DNA of 64,000 bases from Micavibrio_A sp964539025 (GTDB lineage: Bacteria > Pseudomonadota > Alphaproteobacteria > Micavibrionales > Micavibrionaceae), in NCBI GenBank assembly GCA_964539025.1, contig CAZIFA010000008.1, forward strand, positions 19,618 to 83,617, in the 5' to 3' direction. This document shows positions 56,943 to 64,000 of the stretch, piece after piece (positions within the stretch are counted from its first letter, which is position 1; the number at the start of each line of letters is the position of its first letter). The position numbers were made by a program, and so were the translations under genes. Below the pieces are notes generated by a model. The model made no database searches. It was not told the DNA's origin and worked only from the letters and a program-made list of their open reading frames with translations.

Positions 56943-59900
56943 ATGAAAGTTTTTGTCTCTAATAAAAATACGTCTCCGCGATCACACCGTGGAGGCTCTG
57001 GGCGAAATTCTCTCAACAGCATTTCAGGCAACGTCTTCTTCGCATTGTTCGCTGCGGTGGGCATGGTGGGGGTTCTTGGCGCGGGTATGAACACCGTCAT
57101 GCGCGGTCCTGTGACCTCTATGGCGACGGTGTCCAAGCGCACAATTGCGGAGAATAATGTCATTGCGTCGGGCAAGCTCGCGATTGTTTCGGCGACGACG
57201 CAGCAGCCCGATTCCGGGGATTGCGATGCGGATTCTTTTGTGGAACCTATTCCTTATCGTGACGCCGGTGTGGCGCCGCACCCGACGGGCGGCGGCTTTA
57301 TACCGACCACGATAGGCGCAAGCCTTTCGGACCCGTGGCAGTTGGAATACGGCTATTGCGCGTGGGATCACGGCGCGGTCACGGTATCGGACAATGATCC
57401 TGCCTGCGGCGGTTCGGGCGCCAACCGTCTTGAGGGAGCGCCGAACGACACGCAGATGGCGGTTGCCATCATCAGCGCCGGTCCTGACATGACATTCCAG
57501 ACGGAGTGTAACGCGTTTGTCGACGCCAACGTCGATAACGTGCCCGATGTGCCTTTGATCGAGAAGACGGCGGGCAGTGACGATATCGTCCTGGGTCACA
57601 CCTATGCGGAAGCGAACATGGCTCTGGGCGGGCTTTGGGGTTTAAAATCCGGTGAGCCGGACACGGCGACGATCAACAAGGACATTGAGGTTGTGGGCGA
57701 CGCGTCGTTCGGCGGCTCGCTCATTCTGGGCGGAGGCCTGCTGCTTCCGGATCAGACGACATCGGGCGCGTGCAGTCTTGCCAACGACCAGCAGTTACGC
57801 CGGAACACGAGCGGCCCCTCGCTGGAAATCTGCGTGTGGGGCGGCGGTCCTGGCGCATGGGTGCCGATGGGCGGCGCGGGCGCGATTTCGGGTCTTACGG
57901 CGGCGGGCGCCCCCAACACGATCGACAACCTGGCGCATCTGCAGACCTGGAACTGGAACTCGGCTACGACGGGATCTGGCCTTGCGCTGGGATCGAACTC
58001 TTTGACCAGCGGCAACCTTATGGACATCAATGTGAGCAACGCCGCCAGCACCGGCACGGCTCTCAGGCTTTCAAAAAACAGCACAGCCGGCGGTAGCGTT
58101 CTTCAGGTGGTTGCCTCTGGAGGGACGGGAGTAAACATGGGGGTTTACACCCAAGTTATGAGCACGAGCGGCACTGGGGTGGCAGGGCTTGCCAGTGCGG
58201 CTTCGGGCACAACCTACGGCATATATGGCGTATCATCCAGCCCCTCGGGCTACGGCGGTTATGGTGGTAACTCCGCCGCCGCCGGAACTGGGCTCTGGGG
58301 CGAGGCCGCCAGCGGCGCCGGGACGGGTGTGCTAGGTTCAACTCCGAGCACCACGGCCAACGCGGCGGGCGTCAAGGGTACGGCCAGCGGCACGTCCGGT
58401 GCGACCTATGGCGTCCTTGGCAGTAACGCGAGCGCATCGGGCTTTGGTGTATCCGGGACCAACTCCGCTTCCGCCGGAACAGGCGTTTCTGGTGTTGCCA
58501 ACACGGGCGCGGCGACGGGCGTTATTGGTTCGACCACAAGCACCACCAACACAGCAACGGGCGTGCGGGGCGTTGCCAGCGGTGCCTCTGGAACAATCTA
58601 CGGCGGGTATTTTTCTGCGAACAGCACGAGCGGCGCCGGCGTATTCGGGACAAGTCAGGGCACGGGCGTGTCGGGTCAGGCAACGGCAACCTCCGGCTGG
58701 ACCATAGGCGTATATGGTGAGAATAATAGCACGAGCGGTGAGGGAGTTTACGGCGCAGCGTTGGCCGCGACCGGTGGCACAGCCGGGGTTCGCGGCTCTA
58801 CCGCCAGCACGAGCGGAGCAGGTGTTCGAGGCGCCGCTTCCGCTACCTCCGGCTGGACCATGGGCGTGTATGGTGACAACAACAGCACGAGCGGGGATGG
58901 GGTTTACGGCGCAGCGTGGGGCGCGACCGGTAACACATCCGGGGTTCGCGGCACGGCCGCCAGTACGAGCGGAGCAGGTGTTCGGGGTGGAGCCGACGCA
59001 GCCAGCGGCACGAACTACGGCGTATACGGCTTCACGAACAGCGCCGCCGGCTATGGTGCTTACTTCGACAATACGGCAGGCGGCTGGGGGATATTCTCGG
59101 CGGATGATATGGGGATCACGGCGGGCAAGTACTTCAACTGGGGTACGACGCGGGGCACGACCGGCTACGGCATCTGGGATGACGCGGGCGTGATGAAGGT
59201 CAAGAACAGCGGCGGCTCATGGACGGCGATCGCGGGCGGTGCGGAAACGGACCCGCAGGTAGGCACGCTGACCAACACCAAATGGTGCACGACCGACGGC
59301 ACCGTCATCAACTGCACCAGCGACACGCCGGGCGGCGGCGGTGTGGCCTTATCCGGCATAACGGCGGCGGGCGGCACCAACACGATCAACAATGCGGCCA
59401 ACACGCAGACATGGAACTGGAACTCGCTGACCACGGGAACGGGCCTTGCACTGGGATCGACATCTCTGACCAGTGGCTACCTGCTTTCTGTCACGGCTTC
59501 GAACGCCAGCAGCAACGGCGCGGCGTTGCGCGCTGAAACGACCTCGACTTCGGGCGGCGCTGCCATCATGGCCGATGCGACCGGAGCCAGCAGCATGAAC
59601 TACGGCGTGTATGCTAGGTCGTATAGCACCACCGGTATTGGCGTGTTCGGCACGGCCCCCTTCACCGGCGTGGTAGGATATTCCACTGCGTTGTCCGGTG
59701 TAAACTTTGGCGGGGACTTTGCAGCATCCAGTACTTCAGGCGTTGGCATAAGAGGCGTTGCGAGCGCGATATCGGGAACGGCATACGGCGTTTACGGCTT
59801 AACGAGCAGCCCTTCCGGTTATGGCGGTTACTTTGCCAATGCTGGTAGCGGCTGGGGGCTGTATTCGGCGAATGACGCAGGCTTGGCCGCAGGCAAGTAT

Positions 59901-62900
59901 TTAAACTGGGGGGCGACGCAAGGCACATCGGGCTACGGCATCCGCGACAACGCGGGCACCATCGAATGCAAGAACAGCGGCGGCGCATGGGCCGCCTGCG
60001 CAGGCGGCGGTGGCGGCGGCGCGATCTCCGCGCTCACGGCGGCGGCGGGCACGAATACGATCAACAATGCGGCCAACATCCAGACATGGGACTGGAATTC
60101 ACTGACCACCGCTCAGGGGCTGAGGCTGAGATCGTCATCGATCACCAGCGGAACCGTTCTTGATGTATGGGGCACCAATACCAGCATGACCGGCAACGCG
60201 ATCTATTCATATGCGGCCAACGGTAATGCCGTCTATGGAGATTCCGGCTCCAGCGCGACTGCGGGCTCGGGTGTTTACGGTAGTGCTCAAGCTTCAGCCA
60301 CCTATGGCGTGCTGGGCCTTAACAGCGCGAGCGGCGCAACGGCGATTTACGGCATCGCCAACAACAGCGGCGGCACCACGACCGGCGTTTATGGCCGCGT
60401 GAACAGCACGGCGGCGGGCGCAAGGGGTGTTTACGGTCAGGCTGCGGGTGCCAGTGGTGCGAACTATGGCGTGTACGGCACGTCGGCGAGCGCGACGGGC
60501 TATGCGGGTTATTTTGACAACACGTCCACCGGCTGGGGCCTTTATTCTGCAGATGATGTGGGGCTTACAGCGGGCAAGTATTTAAACTGGGGCGCGACGC
60601 AAGGCACATCCGGCTACGGCATCCGCGACAACGCCGGCACGATCGAGTGCAAGAACAGCGGCGGCGCATGGGCTGCCTGCGCGGGCGGCGGTGGCGGCGG
60701 CGCCATATCCGCGCTCACGGCCGCGGCGGGCGCGAACACGATCGACAATGGCGCTCACACCCAGACATGGGACTGGAACTCGATCACGACAGGCAATGGA
60801 CTCAACATAGGCTCGACCTCCATAACAAACGCCAGTCTTCTAAGCGTCGCCGCAATGAACGCCGCGGGCAACGGCAATGCCATCCTTGCCCAGACCAACA
60901 GTACCAGCGGCGGTCAGGCGGTTCGGGCGATTGCCACGGGGGCGTCGGGGGTCAACTATGGGGTTTCCGCGCAGGTGAGCAGCAGCACCGGAATAGCCGT
61001 GTACGGGGTTGCCAACGGGGCGTCGGCCTATGGTGGATATTTCCTCAACGGCAGCGGCTGGGGCGTTTTTTCGACGGGTGATGTCGGGCTCACCGCGAGC
61101 AAGTATTTAAACTGGGGCACCACGCGCGGCACATCGGGCTACGGCATCCGCGACAATGCGGGCACGATCGAGTGCAAGAACAGCGGCGGCGCATGGGCCG
61201 CCTGCGCGGGCGGCGGTGGCGGTACGCCGGGCGGCGCCAACACGCAAATCCAGTTCAACAACTCCGGCGCATTCGGCGCAAGCGCCAACCTGACGTGGGA
61301 TGGTACGACTCTGTTGGCACAGAACTCTTCTGGCAGCGCCGGAGCGGTGAGCGGCACGAGCCCTGCCATCGGAGTGTATGGCAGCACTGCCAGCACAACC
61401 GGCACGGCGGTAATGGGAGAATCGGCAAACTCGTCCGGCACCAACTATGGCGTTCGAGGGCTTTCCGCGAGCACGGCGGGCACGGGTGTGTATGGCGGCG
61501 CGGGCGCAAATTCCGGCACCAACTACGGCGTTTATGGCACCTCGGCCAGCGCGTCGGGTTATGCTGGTTACTTCAGCAACACGGCTGACGGCTGGGGCCT
61601 GTATTCCCTGGACGATGTTGGACTCGCCGGGAGCAAGTATATCAACTGGGGCGCGACGCGCGGCTCCACCGGATACGGCATCCGCGACAACGCCGGTACG
61701 ATAGAGTGCAAGAACAGCGGCGGCGCATGGGCCGCCTGCGCGGGCGGCGGTGGCGGCACGCCAGCAGGCGCCAACACGCAAGTTCAGTTCAACAATTCCG
61801 GCGCGTTCGGCGCGAGCGCCAACCTGACATGGGATGGAAATAGGCTGAACGTTTCCAGTGGGGGGCTGTATGGCATTTTCGCATCGACGAGCGTTTCTAG
61901 CTCCACCGCAGTGTATGGGGGCGCGAGCGGCTCAGGCCAGACATATGGTGTTTGGGGAAGTAGCAGTAGCAATGGAGGCCAGGGCGTAACGGGGTGGGCG
62001 ACGTCAGCCTCGGGAACAACCTACGGGGTTAAAGGTCTTAATGACAGCGCGAACGGCTTTGGCGTGCATGGTGAGGCGCGGGCATCGTCGGGTGTAAACT
62101 ATGGTATCTATGGCACATCGGCCAGCGCATCAGGTTACGCCGGGTACTTCGACAATACAAACGCGGGCGGCGGCTGGGGTGTATACACTGCGGACGATCT
62201 TGGCATCGGCGCGGGAAAATACATGAACTTCGGCGGGGTGCGTGGCTCCGGCGGCTATGGCATCTGGGACGATGCTGGTGTGATCAAGGTCAAGAACAGC
62301 GGCGGAAGCTGGGCCGCGCTCGGCGGCGGCGGCGCGTCCTTGTCCGGACTCACGGCAGCGACGGGCACGAACACGATCAACAACGTTGCCAACACACAGA
62401 CATGGAACTGGGACTCATTGGCAGGGGGGAACGGATTGGTACTTGGGAGCACGGGTGCGACCACTGGAACTCTCCTCTCCGTTACCGTCAATAGCGGCTA
62501 TGCAATTCGCGCCACCGCGACCAGTAGCTATGGCCTCTACGCGACGGTAACTGATGGAACTGCTGTCTATGGTAATTCTACTGTTGCCTTGGGCAACGGT
62601 GTCCGGGGCCGGGGGGTCGCTGGCGGCTATGGCGGTCTGTTCATGAACACAGGCGCCACAGCCGGAAGCTATGCCATCTATTGCCAGGCAACACATGCGC
62701 AGGGCTGCGCCGGCAGCCAGAACTGGTTTAACGCTTCCGATAGGCGGCTCAAGGAACGCATTGTCGATCTTCCCGATGAGCGCGGAATCGACGCTATCAT
62801 GAAGTTACGTCCCGTCACCTATCACTGGAAGGACAAGAATCTCGACGAGGGCGGTGGCCAACGCATAGGCCTGATCGCGCAGGAAGTGGAGGCAGTGTTT

Positions 62901-63107
62901 CCTGAGAGTGTTGGCAGTGGCAATAAAACCGTTATCGATCTTGGCGATGGGAAAACCGAAACCGTCGAAGCTACAAAGAGCATGGCCTATTCTGACCTCG
63001 TGGTTCCGCTTATCAAGGCCGTGCAGCAACAACAGGCGCAGATCGAGGATCTAAAGGCCGCCAACGACAATCTGCGCGCCCGCCTCGACGCGGTTGAAAA
63101 AAAGTGA
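56943..63107 (+). CDS. giant repeat-rich surface/tail-fibre-like protein with S74 chaperone domain
   Basis: 2055 residues counted to the stop, start ATG 56943 preferred (TTG 56853 is also in frame). A basic N-terminus is followed by one membrane helix (NVFFALFAAVGMVGVLGAGM, residues about 20-40) like pilin or export anchors. A Cys-containing N-domain extends to about 290. Then come about 1,600 residues of Gly/Ser/Ala/Thr-rich beta repeats built on VYGxSASxTxYGVYG. Six larger units end in GYGIRDNAGTIECKNSGG-type text. The C-terminal 130 residues (SDRRLKERIVDL...AQEVEAVFPE...DLVVPLIKAVQ, coiled coil) are a peptidase S74 intramolecular chaperone, which trimerises beta-helical fibres and cuts itself off. 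Probably a trimeric surface fibre. Confidence 0.8.
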   Translation: MKVFVSNKNTSPRSHRGGSGRNSLNSISGNVFFALFAAVGMVGVLGAGMNTVMRGPVTSMATVSKRTIAENNVIASGKLAIVSATTQQPDSGDCDADSFVEPIPYRDAGVAPHPTGGGFIPTTIGASLSDPWQLEYGYCAWDHGAVTVSDNDPACGGSGANRLEGAPNDTQMAVAIISAGPDMTFQTECNAFVDANVDNVPDVPLIEKTAGSDDIVLGHTYAEANMALGGLWGLKSGEPDTATINKDIEVVGDASFGGSLILGGGLLLPDQTTSGACSLANDQQLRRNTSGPSLEICVWGGGPGAWVPMGGAGAISGLTAAGAPNTIDNLAHLQTWNWNSATTGSGLALGSNSLTSGNLMDINVSNAASTGTALRLSKNSTAGGSVLQVVASGGTGVNMGVYTQVMSTSGTGVAGLASAASGTTYGIYGVSSSPSGYGGYGGNSAAAGTGLWGEAASGAGTGVLGSTPSTTANAAGVKGTASGTSGATYGVLGSNASASGFGVSGTNSASAGTGVSGVANTGAATGVIGSTTSTTNTATGVRGVASGASGTIYGGYFSANSTSGAGVFGTSQGTGVSGQATATSGWTIGVYGENNSTSGEGVYGAALAATGGTAGVRGSTASTSGAGVRGAASATSGWTMGVYGDNNSTSGDGVYGAAWGATGNTSGVRGTAASTSGAGVRGGADAASGTNYGVYGFTNSAAGYGAYFDNTAGGWGIFSADDMGITAGKYFNWGTTRGTTGYGIWDDAGVMKVKNSGGSWTAIAGGAETDPQVGTLTNTKWCTTDGTVINCTSDTPGGGGVALSGITAAGGTNTINNAANTQTWNWNSLTTGTGLALGSTSLTSGYLLSVTASNASSNGAALRAETTSTSGGAAIMADATGASSMNYGVYARSYSTTGIGVFGTAPFTGVVGYSTALSGVNFGGDFAASSTSGVGIRGVASAISGTAYGVYGLTSSPSGYGGYFANAGSGWGLYSANDAGLAAGKYLNWGATQGTSGYGIRDNAGTIECKNSGGAWAACAGGGGGGAISALTAAAGTNTINNAANIQTWDWNSLTTAQGLRLRSSSITSGTVLDVWGTNTSMTGNAIYSYAANGNAVYGDSGSSATAGSGVYGSAQASATYGVLGLNSASGATAIYGIANNSGGTTTGVYGRVNSTAAGARGVYGQAAGASGANYGVYGTSASATGYAGYFDNTSTGWGLYSADDVGLTAGKYLNWGATQGTSGYGIRDNAGTIECKNSGGAWAACAGGGGGGAISALTAAAGANTIDNGAHTQTWDWNSITTGNGLNIGSTSITNASLLSVAAMNAAGNGNAILAQTNSTSGGQAVRAIATGASGVNYGVSAQVSSSTGIAVYGVANGASAYGGYFLNGSGWGVFSTGDVGLTASKYLNWGTTRGTSGYGIRDNAGTIECKNSGGAWAACAGGGGGTPGGANTQIQFNNSGAFGASANLTWDGTTLLAQNSSGSAGAVSGTSPAIGVYGSTASTTGTAVMGESANSSGTNYGVRGLSASTAGTGVYGGAGANSGTNYGVYGTSASASGYAGYFSNTADGWGLYSLDDVGLAGSKYINWGATRGSTGYGIRDNAGTIECKNSGGAWAACAGGGGGTPAGANTQVQFNNSGAFGASANLTWDGNRLNVSSGGLYGIFASTSVSSSTAVYGGASGSGQTYGVWGSSSSNGGQGVTGWATSASGTTYGVKGLNDSANGFGVHGEARASSGVNYGIYGTSASASGYAGYFDNTNAGGGWGVYTADDLGIGAGKYMNFGGVRGSGGYGIWDDAGVIKVKNSGGSWAALGGGGASLSGLTAATGTNTINNVANTQTWNWDSLAGGNGLVLGSTGATTGTLLSVTVNSGYAIRATATSSYGLYATVTDGTAVYGNSTVALGNGVRGRGVAGGYGGLFMNTGATAGSYAIYCQATHAQGCAGSQNWFNASDRRLKERIVDLPDERGIDAIMKLRPVTYHWKDKNLDEGGGQRIGLIAQEVEAVFPESVGSGNKTVIDLGDGKTETVEATKSMAYSDLVVPLIKAVQQQQAQIEDLKAANDNLRARLDAVEKK
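59089..62330 (+). repeat. six large in-frame DNA repeats inside the giant gene
   Basis: Units of about 160 bases near 59089, 59851, 60531, 61063, 61590 and 62180. Each encodes WG(L/I/V)(Y/F)S..DD.G....KY.NWG.T(Q/R)G..GYGI(R/W)D.AG. then KNSGG.W. Four middle units also share AACAGGGGG-coding DNA almost base for base; the first and last are variants (KVKNSGGSW). Spacing 500-700 bases. Confidence 0.8.
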
Positions 63108-63158
63108 CGCGGTGACGCCGCGCAGTTACCTGCTTTGAAGTAATGCCAACTCAACCGA

Positions 63159-63461
63159 TTAGAGTCTGCCCGGTGCCTCTTCTCGTCTTGTCGGGAGCTT
63201 GGCAACAACGCCGCCCACTTCCTTGGCCGCCATGCGCAGATCGTATGCGGTCTGAAGATTGAGCCAGAATTCCGCGCTCGTTTTGAACCAGTGGCCGAGA
63301 CGAAGGGCGGTATCGCCTGTGATGCCGCGTCGCCCCTTGATGATCTGGGACAGGCGGTTGGCCGGAACGTCGATTTGACGCGAAAGTTCGGTCGGCGTTA
63401 CGCCGAGTTCCTTAAGTTCGTCGGCAAGGATTTCGCCGGGGTGGATAGGTGGTCTGCGCAT
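63159..63461 (-). CDS. higA: HigA-type antitoxin, XRE family (second pair)
   Basis: 100 residues. PIHPGEILADELKELGVTPTELSRQIDVPANRLSQIIKGRRGITGDTALRLGHWFKTSAEFWLNLQTAYDL is a complete HigA. It differs clearly from the copy at 33839. Follows higB with 12 bases between. Confidence 0.93.
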   Translation of the reverse strand: MRRPPIHPGEILADELKELGVTPTELSRQIDVPANRLSQIIKGRRGITGDTALRLGHWFKTSAEFWLNLQTAYDLRMAAKEVGGVVAKLPTRREEAPGRL

Positions 63462-63473
63462 TGTTCTTCTCCT

Positions 63474-63758
63474 TTAGTGGTAATCCACAATTTCAACGTT
63501 CGAGGGGCCGGTGGCGTCGGGTTGCCATTCAAAGCAAATTCGCCATTGCTGGTTGATCCGGATGGAATACTGTCCCTTCCGGTCGCCGCCGAGAGCCTCC
63601 AGCCGATTGCTAGGCAACGCCCCGAGGTCAGCAAGCGACATGGCAGCGTTCAGAATTTCCAGCCGCTTCCAGCATTGACGCTCAAAACCCTGGAACGGAC
63701 GCACGAACCCGCCCTCGGCGAATTCTTTCGTGCGTTTGTCCCGATAGCCCAAAATCAT
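63474..63758 (-). CDS. higB: HigB-type toxin, RelE superfamily (second pair)
   Basis: 94 residues. RDKRTKEFAEGGFVRPF, LPSNRLEALGGDRKGQYSIRINQQWRICFEW and terminal NVEIVDYH, full length. Toxin gene first, own promoter upstream. Confidence 0.93.
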   Translation of the reverse strand: MILGYRDKRTKEFAEGGFVRPFQGFERQCWKRLEILNAAMSLADLGALPSNRLEALGGDRKGQYSIRINQQWRICFEWQPDATGPSNVEIVDYH

Positions 63759-63763
63759 AGGTC

Positions 63764-63792
63764 AGGATAACACGATATACGATATACGTCAA
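63764..63792 (-). promoter_or_regulatory. promoter of the second higBA pair
   Basis: On the minus strand: TTGACG (63787-63792), 17-base spacer, TATCCT (63764-63769). The spacer holds a tandem GATATAC repeat (63774-63780, 63781-63787 on the plus strand), a likely HigA operator. Confidence 0.65.
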
Positions 63793-63922
63793 TCGTACAT
63801 TTGTGGCGGAGCTTCGCGCCAAATCCTCCATGGGCTTACTATTTGTTTTTAAAGGCTAATTAGCGCTTGAAAAACGGGCCGTAGCTGGGTATGAATGTCG
63901 CCTGTTACCGCATAGCCTTTAT

Positions 63923-63997
63923 GGGCGGTTAGCTCAGCGGTAGAGCACTTGCTCGACACGCAAGGGGTCACAGGTTCAATCCCTGTACCGCCCACCA
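63923..63997 (+). tRNA. tRNA-Val (GAC)
   Basis: 75 bases with encoded CCA. Acceptor GGGCGGT/ACCGCCC, D-arm GCTC/GAGC, anticodon stem CTTGC/GCAAG with loop TCGACAC (anticodon GAC), T-arm ACAGG/CCTGT with loop TTCAATC. All stems pair. Position 33 is C instead of the nearly universal U. Confidence 0.88.
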
Positions 63998-64000
63998 TTT

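Noticed and set aside
57024..57599. 191-codon minus-strand frame
   Set aside because: Arg/His-rich antisense of the giant fibre gene in GC-rich DNA.
59089..62330. Regularly spaced repeats that might look like a CRISPR array
   Set aside because: Units are 160 bases or more, in frame with one long coding sequence, with irregular 500-700 base spacing and no cas genes.

Overview
The window looks like an accessory region of an alphaproteobacterial chromosome. Pointers are the DUF2924/serine-recombinase module, RepB/ParB-like genes, a CnrYXH-like regulator set, and a tRNA-Val with an encoded CCA end. A Micavibrio- or Rhodospirillales-like host is possible, but that is a guess from gene style, not a database match. 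It is dominated by mobile-element genes, heavy-metal resistance genes and many gene fragments joined at sharp junctions.

Layout. 1-3.2 kb: a prophage remnant on the minus strand (portal, cut prohead protease, tail genes; the middle of the head/tail block is missing). 3.3-6.2 kb: a convergent restriction-modification candidate (HTH-methylase-specificity fusion facing a PD-(D/E)XK-like nuclease). 6.2-9.2 kb: a umuD fragment and a three-gene serine recombinase module. 9.2-27.7 kb: metal genes, namely a CusCBA-like RND operon with accessory proteins, an ars operon, a mer-like operon, two CDF transporters, ArsR/SmtB, LspA and an RCC1-repeat protein, plus truncated genes. 27.8-35.5 kb: a P4-like integrated element (tyrosine integrase, prim-pol, SF3 helicase, HigBA) ending in fragments. 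35.6-48.2 kb: a CnrYXH-like ECF sigma system, a second RND efflux operon, periplasmic metal-binding proteins, CsoR and a CopA-type ATPase. 48.2-53.8 kb: a second, inverted copy of the serine recombinase module whose DUF2924 gene is cut by a recombinase/RepB/RepB unit. 53.9-56.2 kb: regulator and toxin-antitoxin genes. 56.9-63.1 kb: a repeat-rich 2,055-residue protein with a C-terminal S74 chaperone domain. 63.1-64 kb: HigBA and tRNA-Val.

How the parts work together. Two tripartite RND pumps, a Cu+ P-type ATPase, two transmembrane-only CDF exporters, arsenate reduction with a (broken) MIP channel, and mer-like uptake/binding proteins would give broad metal tolerance. Each block has its own local sensor (ArsR, MerR, SmtB-like ArsR, CsoR, ECF sigma with membrane and periplasmic partners).

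The most novel-looking element is a two-gene module present three times (17.8, 24.2 and 47.5 kb). It pairs a small secreted CxxCC protein with a Cys-rich lipoprotein. All three copies have the same promoter geometry, which predicts leaderless mRNA, and the same intergenic hairpin; one copy carries a DUF305 fusion. A second strong result is a 2.28 kb inversion (19,586-21,863). Reversing it on paper repairs two broken genes in frame. A third is a shared promoter motif that explains how the CnrH-like sigma factor could control itself and the downstream pump.
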